From the NCBI GenBank assembly GCA_016839605.1, contig JAEOTX010000248.1:1-34526 (forward strand): 34,526 nt of DNA. The letters are read 5' to 3'. This stretch comes from Candidatus Thorarchaeota archaeon (GTDB taxonomy: Archaea > Asgardarchaeota > Thorarchaeia > Thorarchaeales > Thorarchaeaceae). Position numbers and translations under genes: made by a program. Below the pieces are notes generated by a model. That model made no database searches and was not told the DNA's origin. It worked only from the letters and a program-made list of their open reading frames with translations. Numbering within the stretch: position 1 is the stretch's first letter; each line of letters begins with the position of its first letter. This document shows positions 1-7,890 of this stretch, in pieces.

Positions 1-258
1 AGAAAGGACGTTGGCACATGGACACCAACTGAGATGATGGCTATTGCCTACAGGACATTCTGCCAAGGAACAAAGGTCTGTGCAGAGATAGCTATGATGG
101 CTGCTGATGCGGGCCTGGTGAAGGTTGATGAGGATATTGTCTGTATCGCAGGCACGGGATTTGGAGCTGACACTGCATGGCTTGTCACTCCAGCAAACAC
201 CAACAGATTCCCAGAATTAAAGATGAAAGCATGTATCTGTAAACCGCTCAAGTTCTAG
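1..258 (+). CDS. Pyruvate kinase alpha/beta (C-terminal) domain protein, 3' part only
   Basis: Reading frame 1 is open from the first base to a TAG at 256-258, so the gene begins upstream of the window; the track's ATG at 34 is internal. The visible 85 residues resemble the end of stand-alone proteins carrying the pyruvate kinase C-terminal alpha/beta domain (PF02887-type), which many archaea and bacteria encode without the catalytic barrel. The recognisable stretch is '[14 protein letters not shown]' followed by '[14 protein letters not shown]' and '[13 protein letters not shown]', typical of this group. In true pyruvate kinases this domain binds allosteric effectors; the role of the free-standing version is not established. 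The stop overlaps the dnaJ stop on the other strand by 4 bases (CTAG). Family assignment is from motif memory and fairly secure; function is unknown. Confidence 0.7.
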   Translation, partial: RKDVGTWTPTEMMAIAYRTFCQGTKVCAEIAMMAADAGLVKVDEDIVCIAGTGFGADTAWLVTPANTNRFPELKMKACICKPLKF

Positions 259-1292
259 TCGAAAACGTCCTCAAACCGCTTGAGGTACTCCTTCTGTTCT
301 TTCGAGAGCTTCTTTGGAATCCCAATCGAAACTCTCACTAACTGATCGCCTAGGCGGCCCTCCTCAGTCTGGACACCCTTTCCTTTCATTCTGAGTACAC
401 TGCCGCCTTTAGTGCCCTTTTTGATCTTCATCTTGCTAGAGCCACGCATTGTTGGGACATCCATTTCTCCGCCTAAAACGGCAAGCGAGAAGGGAATCTC
501 CATTTCCATGTAGACATGTAATCCCCTTCTGACGAATACATCGTGAGGTTCGACAGCAAACATCAGAATGAGGTCCCCATGAGGACCACCTCTTCGTCCA
601 GCACTACCTCCGCCCTGGATTCTTATACCCTGGCCATCTTCGACGCCAGGAGGGACAGGAATTTTGATCTCTCGCCGGTCTTTTTGAAGTCCAGAGCCGC
701 GACATTCAGAGCATGGAGCATCGATAACCTCTCCTTGACCACCGCAAGAAGGACAAGTTTGAGAAACAGTCATGAATCCGCCCATAGAACGCATAACCTG
801 TCCTTGGCCTCTACATGTAGGACACGATCTAGGAGTAGATCCTGGTTTCGCTCCGCTGCCCTTACAAGTTTCACAGTGCATTTTTCTGTTGAATGCAATT
901 TCCTTCTCAACCCCGAAGAATGCCTCCTCGAATGTGAGTGGGATCGTCATCCTAAGAGTTTGTCCCGCAGGAGGACCTGCTCTGCCGCGTCTGCCCATCC
1001 CACCGCCAAAGCCAAAACCTCTGAAAAGGTCACCAAAGATATCGCCGAAGCCACCCATGTCGATTCCTTGAAAATCAGCAGTTCCATACCTGTCGTAGTT
1101 TGCTCTCTTTTCTTGATCGCTTAGGACTTCATAGGCTTCGTTGATACCTTTCAGGATATTCTCTGCTTCATCGTTTCCAGGATTACGATCAGGATGATAC
1201 TTTTTGGCTAATCTACGATATGCTTTCTTGATTTCCTCTTGAGTTGCGCTTCTGCCCACACCAAGGCGTTCGTAGAAGTCATCTGAGGCCAA
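255..1292 (-). CDS. dnaJ: Chaperone protein DnaJ (type I Hsp40)
   Basis: Cytosolic co-chaperone that stimulates DnaK ATPase and delivers unfolded substrates. The 345 residues show an N-terminal J domain with the HPD motif at residues 33-35, a Gly/Phe-rich linker ('[19 protein letters not shown]', about 79-98), four CxxCxGxG zinc motifs ([32 protein letters not shown], about 140-205) and the C-terminal substrate-binding beta domains. This makes it a type I DnaJ, a little shorter than the E. coli protein (376). The start is TTG: no ATG or GTG lies in frame after the dnaK stop, and a GGTGGT Shine-Dalgarno sits five bases before the TTG. It begins 18 bases after dnaK and is the last gene of the grpE-dnaK-dnaJ operon. 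Its stop overlaps the upstream convergent gene through CTAG. Confidence 0.97.
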   Translation of the reverse strand: MASDDFYERLGVGRSATQEEIKKAYRRLAKKYHPDRNPGNDEAENILKGINEAYEVLSDQEKRANYDRYGTADFQGIDMGGFGDIFGDLFRGFGFGGGMGRRGRAGPPAGQTLRMTIPLTFEEAFFGVEKEIAFNRKMHCETCKGSGAKPGSTPRSCPTCRGQGQVMRSMGGFMTVSQTCPSCGGQGEVIDAPCSECRGSGLQKDRREIKIPVPPGVEDGQGIRIQGGGSAGRRGGPHGDLILMFAVEPHDVFVRRGLHVYMEMEIPFSLAVLGGEMDVPTMRGSSKMKIKKGTKGGSVLRMKGKGVQTEEGRLGDQLVRVSIGIPKKLSKEQKEYLKRFEDVFD

Positions 1293-1310
1293 GCAATACC
1301 ACCCATTGAT

Positions 1311-3167
1311 TTAATCGAGATCTTCGAAGTCCACATCGACGACGTCTTCATCATCATTGCTGGAATCAGAAGGCTCACCCTCTGGCTGCTGACTAAAAGC
1401 AGCTCCCATCTGGCTCGGATCAAATCCAGCACCTGGTCCTTGCTGCCCATAGACCTTCTCGGAAATCTTATGCACTGTCTGTTGCACATCCTCTGTACCA
1501 GACTTCATCTTATCATAATCCTCTGCTTCGATAGCTTTCTTGAGTTCAGCTGATTTAGATTCGAGTTCCTTCTTTAGATCATCCGGAACCTTATCTCCAA
1601 GGTCCTTCACCAGCTTCTCTCCCTGCCAGATAATCTGATCCGCTGCATTCAGTGTGTCCGCCTGAGACTTTCGTTTTGCATCCTCTTCAGCATATTCCTC
1701 AGCCTCCTTTACCATGCGGTCGACATCATTATCAGACAGATTTGTCGTAGCAGTAATTTCTATTGACTGCTCGTTGCCAGTTGCCAAGTCCTTTGCTGTG
1801 ACCTGTGCAATTCCATCGGCGTTGATATCAAAGGTCACCTCAATCTGGGGAACACCGCGTGGCGCTGGCGGAATGCCCACAAGCTGGAATCGACCAAGTG
1901 TCATGTTATCCTTCGACATAGGACGCTCACCTTGTGTGACATGAATATCAACTGCAGGCTGATTGTCTGCAGCAGTCGTAAACTTCTTGCTCTTTCGTGT
2001 AGGAATCGTAGTGTTCCGCTCTATGAGAGGAGTTGCGACTCCCGGGTATGTCTCAATACTCAGGGTGAGCGGAGTGACATCTAGCAAGAGAATGTCAGTC
2101 TCACCAGCGATGACTCCTGCTTGAGCTCCAGCTCCTAAAGCAACTACTTCGTCTGGATTGATGCTCTTGTCGCCCTCCTTTCCGAACATTGCTCGTACGG
2201 TCTCCTGAATCATAGGCATTCTCGTAGCTCCGCCTACAAGCAGAATCTTATTGATTTGCTCAGCTTCCATCTTTGAGTCTGTCAATGCCTGGCGAAGAGG
2301 GCCTAATGTGGCTTGGACGAGGTCATCGGTCATTTTCTCAAATTGAGACCTAGTTATCTCAATGTCAATGTGCTTTGGTCCAGTCTGATCAGCTGTGACA
2401 TATGGTAAGTTGATTGTCGTCTTCGTGACTGTGGAGAGCTCTATCTTTGCTTGCTCTGCGGCGTCTCTGATTCTCTGCATGGCTGACAAATCTTTTGTGA
2501 TATCCATTCCTGTGGACTTGTTGAAATCCTCTACGACCCAATCGATCACTCTCTTGTCCCAGTCATCCCCACCCAGCTGAGTGTTGCCACTCGTAGAGAG
2601 AACTTTGTAGACATCCTCTCCAATGTCCAGAATAGACACATCAAAAGTACCTCCTCCGAGATCGTAGACAAGTATCTTGAGCTCCTGTCCCTTATCCAGA
2701 TTATAGGCAAGTGCTGATGCAGTTGGCTCATTCACGATACGAAGAACTTCTAGGCCCGCAATCCTCCCTGCATCCTTAGTGGCTTGTCTCTGGCTGTCGT
2801 TGAAATAAGCTGGAACTGTAATCACAGCTTGCTGAATGGATTGACCGAGAAATGCCTCTGCGTCCTTCTTCATTTTTGTGAGAATCATGGCTGATATTTC
2901 TTGAGGAGAATAATCCTTGTCATCAATCGTGACCTTGTAGTCCTGTCCCATTTTCCGCTTGATTGACCTCACTGTACGTTCCGGCATTGATACTGCCTGA
3001 CGTTTGGCCAACTCGCCTACCACAATCTCACCCTTGGGTGTGATTCCCACAACAGAGGGAGTCAATCGGCCCCCTTCTGCATTTGGAATGATTGTGGGCT
3101 TTCCTCCTTCCATGTACGCAATTCCACTATTAGTAGTTCCAAGATCAATTCCAACGACTTTCGCCAT
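1311..3167 (-). CDS. dnaK: Molecular chaperone DnaK (Hsp70)
   Basis: ATP-dependent Hsp70 chaperone of the cytosol. The 618 residues begin with the actin-fold ATPase signature '[19 protein letters not shown]' and contain the phosphate-2 loop '[17 protein letters not shown]' and the adenosine-binding '[14 protein letters not shown]'. The substrate-binding domain follows from about residue 360 ('[14 protein letters not shown]'), then a helical lid and a disordered acidic tail ending 'VDVDFEDLD'. Length is normal for bacterial/archaeal DnaK. The ATG overlaps the grpE stop (TAATG), indicating translational coupling. Hsp70 is patchily distributed in archaea and generally thought to have come from bacteria; this complete grpE-dnaK-dnaJ order fits that, although base composition does not stand out from the neighbours. 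Confidence 0.98.
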   Translation of the reverse strand: MAKVVGIDLGTTNSGIAYMEGGKPTIIPNAEGGRLTPSVVGITPKGEIVVGELAKRQAVSMPERTVRSIKRKMGQDYKVTIDDKDYSPQEISAMILTKMKKDAEAFLGQSIQQAVITVPAYFNDSQRQATKDAGRIAGLEVLRIVNEPTASALAYNLDKGQELKILVYDLGGGTFDVSILDIGEDVYKVLSTSGNTQLGGDDWDKRVIDWVVEDFNKSTGMDITKDLSAMQRIRDAAEQAKIELSTVTKTTINLPYVTADQTGPKHIDIEITRSQFEKMTDDLVQATLGPLRQALTDSKMEAEQINKILLVGGATRMPMIQETVRAMFGKEGDKSINPDEVVALGAGAQAGVIAGETDILLLDVTPLTLSIETYPGVATPLIERNTTIPTRKSKKFTTAADNQPAVDIHVTQGERPMSKDNMTLGRFQLVGIPPAPRGVPQIEVTFDINADGIAQVTAKDLATGNEQSIEITATTNLSDNDVDRMVKEAEEYAEEDAKRKSQADTLNAADQIIWQGEKLVKDLGDKVPDDLKKELESKSAELKKAIEAEDYDKMKSGTEDVQQTVHKISEKVYGQQGPGAGFDPSQMGAAFSQQPEGEPSDSSNDDEDVVDVDFEDLD

Positions 3168-3790
3168 TATTCATCACCGTTAACTTTTGATTTCTCATCA
3201 ACTGCATCATCTTGACCCTCCAAATCTGGAGGAAGTTCATGCCGGTTCACAACCACCAGTGCTGGCCGCAATACCTTCTCTTTTAGCATGTATCCTTTTT
3301 GGAATACATCTACAACGATACCATCAGGTTTGTCTATGTCGTTCTCAGTCCCTACCGCATGTTGGTAGTAGGGATCAAAGGGTATTCCCAAGGAATCTTT
3401 GGGTTGGACACCCTCTCGTTCAAGTAGATTCTTGACTTGCTTTTCTATTGCACCCACACCTTTTTTCGCAGCTCCCGGATCCTTCGAGAAATCTACCTCG
3501 AGTGCTCGTTCAAGGTTATCATAGACTTCTAAGACTTTCAGGAGTATTCCTTCAGATGCAAATCGTGCAGCATCTGTGAAACGGCTCTCCATTCGCTTGC
3601 GATAATTATCAAATTCAGCCTGCAATCGCTGGAATCGGTCGAAGAGCTCTTTTGATTTTAGCTCCGCTACCTCAATATCATTTTCTTCAGACCAGGGGAC
3701 GAGTTCGAAGTCATCTTCCTCATCCTCAGTGGTCAAATCGACCTCAATTGATTCATCTTCTCGCTTGTCCTGCATTCTTCGCAGTTCCAC
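3167..3790 (-). CDS. grpE: Nucleotide exchange factor GrpE
   Basis: Nucleotide exchange factor that releases ADP from DnaK. The 207-residue product has an acidic, probably disordered N-terminus (about 1-35), a long dimerising helix with the typical '[16 protein letters not shown]', '[12 protein letters not shown]', and a C-terminal beta wing ('[17 protein letters not shown]'), followed by a polar tail. The start is uncertain: the track uses GTG at 3790, but an in-frame ATG (residue 6, 'MQDKREDES') is equally possible because neither has a clear Shine-Dalgarno. The gene is first in the grpE-dnaK-dnaJ operon and overlaps dnaK by one base. A TATA-like box (3890-3898) and a palindrome (3844-3874) lie upstream, which suggests this is where heat-shock control acts. 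Confidence 0.95.
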   Translation of the reverse strand: MELRRMQDKREDESIEVDLTTEDEEDDFELVPWSEENDIEVAELKSKELFDRFQRLQAEFDNYRKRMESRFTDAARFASEGILLKVLEVYDNLERALEVDFSKDPGAAKKGVGAIEKQVKNLLEREGVQPKDSLGIPFDPYYQHAVGTENDIDKPDGIVVDVFQKGYMLKEKVLRPALVVVNRHELPPDLEGQDDAVDEKSKVNGDE

Positions 3791-3843
3791 CTATCAATTG
3801 CTAGTTCTTCAAGGCAAACAGATGCTTGTGGGGTTAGAAACCT

Positions 3844-3898
3844 TGAGGGAATAGCAAGAAATGTATATCCCTCACCCCGGCTGACGGCGATTTTTAAG
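3844..3898 (-). promoter_or_regulatory. Candidate promoter and operator of the grpE-dnaK-dnaJ operon
   Basis: Read on the minus strand, CTTAAAAAT at 3898-3890 matches an archaeal TATA box. About 25 bases downstream, near where transcription would start, lies a perfect inverted repeat TGAGGGA-N17-TCCCTCA (3844-3850 / 3868-3874). A repressor site overlapping the start site is a usual archaeal arrangement. The arms do not match the Phr heat-shock operator as I know it. The same 175-base gap must also hold the promoter of the divergent sirtuin gene. The assignment is inference. Confidence 0.35.
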
Positions 3899-3965
3899 CT
3901 TATGAAGAAAAACCTTTCGAACTGACCGAAAACGCCTTTTAGGCCAAGCGTTTGATGAAACTACT

Positions 3966-4712
3966 ATGGTAAGCCAAGAGGACCTCGCGCTAGCGGTGGA
4001 TATCATCAGGAAATCTAAACGTATTGTAGCACTCACTGGAGCAGGAATCAGTGTTGACTCAGGCATCCCCGATTTTCGGTCAGAAGGGGGACTTTGGGAA
4101 AGATATGATCCTCACGAATATGCAACCTATGATTCTTTCCTAATTAATCCAGAAAAGTTCTGGCAGATGGGGCAAGAACTTGCGGAGGTCATTCTAGAAG
4201 CTGAGCCTAATCCAGCCCATAAGGGGCTTGCGAAACTCGAAGAATCTGGCAAGCTTATTGGTATCATTACACAGAACATCGACAACTTGCACCAGTCAGC
4301 AGGAAGCAAGAAAGTCATAGAGATGCATGGCAATTATCTTAGAGCCTATTGCATGAACTGTGCAATGCAATACATTGGAGAGGACATTCATCGACGTGTA
4401 GTGGAGGGTGAGATTCCGCCAATATGTGACCAATGTGGTGGAGTCTTGAAGTCTGAAGCTATTCTATTTGGAGAGCCCCTTCCTGAGAAGCCTATGGAGG
4501 AGGCAGTAGAGATGTGCCGGTCTGCCGACCTGCTGCTAATCATTGGCTCGAGTTTGACTATATATCCGGTTGCATTCCTTCCGCAACTAGCCAAGGATGC
4601 AGGTGCAAAGATCATAATCGTCAATCTAACAGGAACAAATAGAAACAACATTGCCGATTTAGTCCTTCAAGGTAGGTCCTCTGATATTATTCCGAAGATT
4701 ACTAATCTCTAG
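3966..4712 (+). CDS. NAD-dependent protein deacylase, Sir2 family (sirtuin)
   Basis: Removes acyl (probably acetyl) groups from lysines using NAD+, giving nicotinamide and O-acetyl-ADP-ribose. The 248 residues carry all core motifs: the NAD loop 'GAGISVDSGIPDFRS' (25-39), 'TQNIDNLHQSAG' (102-113), catalytic His121 in 'EMHGN', zinc ligands C129/C132 and C154/C157, and 'GSSLTIYP' (194-201). The region after the first loop ('GGLWERYDPHEYATYDSFL') lacks the Ala-Tyr-Arg acyl pocket of class III sirtuins, so a deacetylase resembling the Thermotoga class-U enzyme is more likely than a desuccinylase. A partner such as Alba or acetyl-CoA synthetase is possible but not shown. It is divergent from grpE; its TAG overlaps the convergent membrane-protein stop via CTAG. 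No strong Shine-Dalgarno is seen. Confidence 0.95.
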   Translation: MVSQEDLALAVDIIRKSKRIVALTGAGISVDSGIPDFRSEGGLWERYDPHEYATYDSFLINPEKFWQMGQELAEVILEAEPNPAHKGLAKLEESGKLIGIITQNIDNLHQSAGSKKVIEMHGNYLRAYCMNCAMQYIGEDIHRRVVEGEIPPICDQCGGVLKSEAILFGEPLPEKPMEEAVEMCRSADLLLIIGSSLTIYPVAFLPQLAKDAGAKIIIVNLTGTNRNNIADLVLQGRSSDIIPKITNL

Positions 4713-5047
4713 ACTGGTGGAAAAGCCAGATAGGAGTAGGCGCCAAGCAAGCCCGGCAGAATGATCACTGAGAGGAATATCACTATCATACCTAGAATGT
4801 GTTGGTTGCGATCCATTAGCCAGAGGCCAAGATACGAGTAACCATAGGCGATAACACATGCAGAAAAGCCTAACACGATTGTGGAGAGTAGTGGAATAGC
4901 TATAGCCAAAAAGCCACCCACGGTGGTCCAGAGGATACCAATATTGAGTATCACGAAAAATCCTCTGACTGCTAGATAGACGATTATTGCGACAAACAGA
5001 CCGATCTGTGAGAACGTCAGACGAGCAGAAAGGATAGGCGCATTCAT
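4709..5047 (-). CDS. Small multi-pass membrane protein, unknown function
   Basis: The 112 residues are mostly hydrophobic, with probable membrane helices at about 13-35, 40-60, 62-80 and 85-108. The C-terminus 'AYSYLAFPPV' follows the last helix directly. A single charged loop ('LMDRNQHIL') separates the last two segments. I see no catalytic motif or recognisable family. The ATG at 5047 is the first in frame. The gene is convergent with the sirtuin gene, sharing CTAG at the stops, and divergent from the CitG-like gene 75 bases away. The hydrophobic pattern and tight packing between real genes make it likely to be expressed; nothing indicates its role. Confidence 0.7.
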   Translation of the reverse strand: MNAPILSARLTFSQIGLFVAIIVYLAVRGFFVILNIGILWTTVGGFLAIAIPLLSTIVLGFSACVIAYGYSYLGLWLMDRNQHILGMIVIFLSVIILPGLLGAYSYLAFPPV

Positions 5048-5122
5048 TGTGATTCAGATTTCTAGCAAATTGACTGGCAAATAGCCTTTTCTCCTAGATG
5101 CGAATTCCTTAAACGAGGGTGC

Positions 5123-6115
5123 ATGTCCAGACAGCTCACTTTGAAAACGAACATTCCTTGGAAGATTGCGAGTTTAGGACAGTTGTCTATTCTATTGGAG
5201 GTCAGTTCTCCTAAGCCAGGAAATGTGAGTAGACTCCGAAGATTCTCAGACACGGGATATAGGCATTTTCTGGCCAGCGCTTCACTTGCATCAAGAGGCT
5301 TGCACATAGCAGCTTCAAGAGGGCAGGAGCTTGCGGAGGGACATATCAGTCCGGAGGATGTTAAGATCGGGAGTATTATTTACGAGTGTTCGAGGGATGT
5401 CTTTTCGGGCCTAAATCAGAGGAATACGATTTTCGGGACCGTTCTTCTCTATGTGCCACTCGTCATAGCAGCTGGTGCAAATATCGTTGGCTCGAAGAGG
5501 TTCGTGCCTAGTGATATGAGCCACTGGATCAAAAGAATCTTGGACAACACGACGAGCGAAGATACCGTAGACCTATACCGAGCTTTCCATCTGATACATC
5601 CCGGGGGACAATTGAATAAAGCAGATGCCACATGGACTGAGCTCCATGATAGGTTTGACATCGAAAATCCACGTGTGTTTGACAACATCAGAGAGGACAA
5701 CATGACGCTACACGAGCTATTCAAGATGTCAGCAGAGGTGGATCCAATTTCCCGAGAATGGTCCGAGTACTATCAAGATATTCTCGGCATGGTATTCCCA
5801 TATCTAGATGAAGTCGCAAAGAGTCTTGAAGACCTCGAAGAAGGCATTGTTAGGACATTCATTTGGCAGCTATCGCGATATCATGATGGCCTTATTCTGA
5901 AGAAAGCAGGTATGAAGCGAGCTGAAGAGGTTCGAACTCTCGCTGAAAAAATCGTTAGTAACGGAATGAATGGTAGAGAAACAGATGACCTGATGGATCA
6001 CCTTGACGATGAGCTGAGAAGAGAAGGGAATCTCCTAAATCCTGGTACAACAGCTGATTTCGTTTCAGCAGCAATTTTCTGCAAGCTTATTGCAATGGAA
6101 TATGGAACAACCTAG
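5123..6115 (+). CDS. Triphosphoribosyl-dephospho-CoA synthase (CitG/MdcB) family protein
   Basis: The 330-residue protein shows hallmarks of the CitG family: 'LLEVSSPKPGNVSR' near residue 25-38, 'NTIFGTVLLYVPL' around 100, and the C-terminal 'LLNPGTTADFVSAAIFC'. CitG and MdcB make 2'-(5''-triphosphoribosyl)-3'-dephospho-CoA, the precursor of the citrate lyase / malonate decarboxylase prosthetic group. No lyase or decarboxylase gene is in the window, and archaeal family members often occur without those enzymes, so the true substrate here is open; a role in another cofactor pathway is possible. The ATG is supported by GAGGGTGC just upstream. The gene is convergent with a small membrane-protein gene, the stops sharing CTAG. 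Confidence 0.8.
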   Translation: MSRQLTLKTNIPWKIASLGQLSILLEVSSPKPGNVSRLRRFSDTGYRHFLASASLASRGLHIAASRGQELAEGHISPEDVKIGSIIYECSRDVFSGLNQRNTIFGTVLLYVPLVIAAGANIVGSKRFVPSDMSHWIKRILDNTTSEDTVDLYRAFHLIHPGGQLNKADATWTELHDRFDIENPRVFDNIREDNMTLHELFKMSAEVDPISREWSEYYQDILGMVFPYLDEVAKSLEDLEEGIVRTFIWQLSRYHDGLILKKAGMKRAEEVRTLAEKIVSNGMNGRETDDLMDHLDDELRREGNLLNPGTTADFVSAAIFCKLIAMEYGTT

Positions 6116-6297
6116 CCAAGAATTCCACTAAAGAGAATGGCAGCAAGAATAAACAGCAAAACCGCAGATGGCAGGGTCATTGCCTTGGCCTCTAGTCGTT
6201 TGACCTCACGCACCTCTTTGTTTGGGCCGAGCTGGTAGGAAATGATAAGGATAAGCCCCAAGATGACCAGCAAGGCTACAATTCCTTCGTGGGCCAT
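6112..6297 (-). CDS. Small two-helix membrane protein, unknown function
   Basis: A 61-residue protein with two predicted membrane helices (about 5-23 and 42-59) joined by a charged loop ('GPNKEVREVKRLEAKAM'). The size and layout resemble small subunits of membrane complexes or preprotein-translocase accessory proteins, but no family is recognised. It starts at ATG 6297 and ends in a CTAG shared with the convergent CitG-like gene. GTTAATAG about 36 bases upstream could be its TATA box. It is judged real because of its clean hydrophobic pattern and its position filling the gap between two genes. Confidence 0.6.
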   Translation of the reverse strand: MAHEGIVALLVILGLILIISYQLGPNKEVREVKRLEAKAMTLPSAVLLFILAAILFSGILG

Positions 6298-6406
6298 GTC
6301 AATCCATCCAAGTGGAAAATTCAGCGCCCACTATTAACTCTAATTGATGGTTCCTAATGACAGAGTATCTCGTCCTCATCAAATAGAGAGAAAGGGGGAC
6401 AGGGTC

Positions 6407-6673
6407 CTACATGAGAACCTGACGGAACACATGCTCGAATTTCATTCGGAGCTCTTTGGCTTTTTCCGCATTAGCCAGGTAGAGAGGCTGTCTCATATCC
6501 TGCAGATTCGGGATCTTTCTGCAGAGTTTTTGCCCCATCAGCTTACGCAGAGCAAAAGATACTGTCCTCGGCGCAAGATCGACTCGGGTGGAAATATCTT
6601 TAGGGGTCATTGGACCATCGTGAGTTAGTTTGTCTAAAACTATGATTGCACTTCTTGGTAACTCTAAGGACAT
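6407..6673 (-). CDS. Winged helix-turn-helix transcriptional regulator (MarR-like)
   Basis: An 88-residue DNA-binding protein built almost entirely of a winged helix: helix 1 'PRSAIIVLDKLTHDGP', helix-turn-helix 'MTPKDISTRVDLAPRTVSFALRKLMGQ' (about 22-48), then a wing ('CRKIPNLQDMRQPLYLANA') and a C-terminal dimerisation helix. This is the pattern of short archaeal MarR/TrmB-like regulators; no ligand domain is present. The ATG at 6673 has a strong Shine-Dalgarno (GGTGGTGA). The promoter carries an inverted repeat flanking the TATA box, suggesting autoregulation. The divergently transcribed dehydrogenase/nitroreductase pair 233 bases away is the obvious other target candidate, by inference. 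Confidence 0.8.
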   Translation of the reverse strand: MSLELPRSAIIVLDKLTHDGPMTPKDISTRVDLAPRTVSFALRKLMGQKLCRKIPNLQDMRQPLYLANAEKAKELRMKFEHVFRQVLM

Positions 6674-6718
6674 TGTTCACCACCAACCCTTTTGCGGGCT
6701 ATAGCCTTCCAAGACAAT

Positions 6719-6746
6719 TATTCTCCGGCCGCAATATAAGAGAATA
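6719..6746 (-). promoter_or_regulatory. TATA box flanked by inverted repeat (probable autoregulatory operator)
   Basis: On the minus strand CTTATATTGC (6740-6731) is a good archaeal TATA box for the winged-helix gene, giving a leader of roughly 35-40 bases. It is bracketed by a perfect 7-base inverted repeat TATTCTC (6719-6725) ... GAGAATA (6740-6746) with a 14-base spacer. The arms are seen directly; that the regulator at 6407-6673 binds them is inferred. Confidence 0.4.
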
Positions 6747-6873
6747 GGTCACAGCAGAGCGTTCCATTTTTGAGTAACTACTCCGCGACACTTCTAATCA
6801 GTTCTCACGAGATGACACTCATACTCATTGTGGTGGGAAAGTAGTATTCAAGTGGAGGATGCTCATAGCTGGA

Positions 6874-6893
6874 GTATCGCAGCAGCACGATAC
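6874..6893 (+). promoter_or_regulatory. Inverted repeat just 5' of the dehydrogenase ribosome-binding site
   Basis: GTATCG-N8-CGATAC is a perfect 6-base inverted repeat (6874-6879 / 6888-6893) directly followed by the GGAG Shine-Dalgarno (6894-6897) of the TTG-started dehydrogenase gene. In RNA it would form a hairpin abutting the ribosome-binding site; in DNA it could be an operator. Confidence 0.35.
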
Positions 6894-6906
6894 GGAGTAG
6901 CTCAAG

Positions 6907-7890
6907 TTGAAAGAGCGTGTATTCGTCACAAGAATGATACCAGATGAGGGCCTAAATCGGATAAGAGCAGAATTTGATGCAATTGTCTGGAATAAAGATG
7001 AACCACCATCAAAGGAAAAAATCATCAAGGGTGCTCAGGGCTGCGCAGGACTTGTTACACTCCTGTCAGATCCAATAGATGCCGAGCTTATGGACGCGCT
7101 GCCAGCTCTGAAGATTATCGCGCAATACGCCGTAGGTTATGACAACATCGACATCAAGAGCGCAACTGATAGAAGGATAGTTGTGACAAACACTCCGGGG
7201 ATTCTGACTGAAACAACTGCGGACCTAACATGGGCGCTTATTTTGTCAGCAAGTCGTCGCATTCCTGAGGCAGATAGATATGTGAGAGGGGGAGATTGGA
7301 AAGTGGCATGGGGACCAAAGACGCTACTGGGTAGAGATGCGTTTGGCTCAACTCTCGGAATCATAGGAATGGGTAGGATAGGCACTGCAGTTGCACACCG
7401 TGCGGTTGGTTTCTCCATGAGGATCCTCTACTATTCCAAGTCCAGAAAAGAGGAGATTGAAAAAGAGCTAAATGCAGAGAGAGCAAGCCTAGAAACGCTT
7501 CTCAGAGAGTCAGATATAGTTACCATCCATGTTCCCCTGACTGATGACACAAGGGGAATGATAGGAATTAATGAGCTAAGGATGATGAAACGCTCAGCTA
7601 TTCTGGTTAACACATCAAGAGGACCGGTCATTGATGAAGATGCTCTGATCCAGGCACTAGGGTCAGGATTAATTGCTGGAGCAGGCCTTGATGTTTTCAG
7701 AAAGGAACCAATTCCATCGGAAAGCGCATTGTTTGAACTAGAAAATGTTGTAATGTTGCCGCACATTGGGAGTGCAAGTGTGGATACACGTGCAAAGATG
7801 GCAGAGATGTGTGCCGCAAACTTGATTGCCACACTGCAAGGCAATACACCACCCAATATTGTCAATCCAGAGGTGAACGAGAATGAATGA
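6907..7890 (+). CDS. D-isomer-specific 2-hydroxyacid dehydrogenase (glyoxylate/hydroxypyruvate reductase-like)
   Basis: Reduces a 2-oxoacid such as glyoxylate or hydroxypyruvate, or oxidises the matching D-2-hydroxyacid, with a nicotinamide cofactor in the cytosol. The 327 residues show the Rossmann motif 'GIIGMGRIG' (151-159), catalytic Arg238 ('NTSRGPVIDEDAL'), Glu267 ('DVFRKEPIP') and His286 ('LPHIGSAS'). After the second Rossmann strand the sequence is 'YYSKSRK' with no acidic residue, which favours NADPH over NADH. Length matches archaeal glyoxylate reductases, which also begin like 'KERVFVTRMIPDEGL'. That homology supports the TTG start at 6907, with GGAG nine bases upstream. The gene overlaps the downstream nitroreductase gene by 8 bases, so the two are co-transcribed. 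Exact substrate is not determined by sequence alone. Confidence 0.92.
   Translation: MKERVFVTRMIPDEGLNRIRAEFDAIVWNKDEPPSKEKIIKGAQGCAGLVTLLSDPIDAELMDALPALKIIAQYAVGYDNIDIKSATDRRIVVTNTPGILTETTADLTWALILSASRRIPEADRYVRGGDWKVAWGPKTLLGRDAFGSTLGIIGMGRIGTAVAHRAVGFSMRILYYSKSRKEEIEKELNAERASLETLLRESDIVTIHVPLTDDTRGMIGINELRMMKRSAILVNTSRGPVIDEDALIQALGSGLIAGAGLDVFRKEPIPSESALFELENVVMLPHIGSASVDTRAKMAEMCAANLIATLQGNTPPNIVNPEVNENE

Noticed and set aside
543-1124. 193-residue plus-strand ORF opposite dnaJ
   Set aside because: Lies wholly antisense to a certain gene, with Ser/Arg-rich low-complexity sequence typical of a shadow frame and no family motif.
3966-4712. Class III (desuccinylase-type) sirtuin
   Set aside because: The Ala-Tyr-Arg acyl-pocket residues are not seen after the NAD loop; a deacetylase assignment fits better.
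6674-6906. Possible tRNA or small RNA in the divergent gap
   Set aside because: No T-loop GGTTCGAATCC-like segment or cloverleaf arms; the short inverted repeats are better read as regulatory sites.
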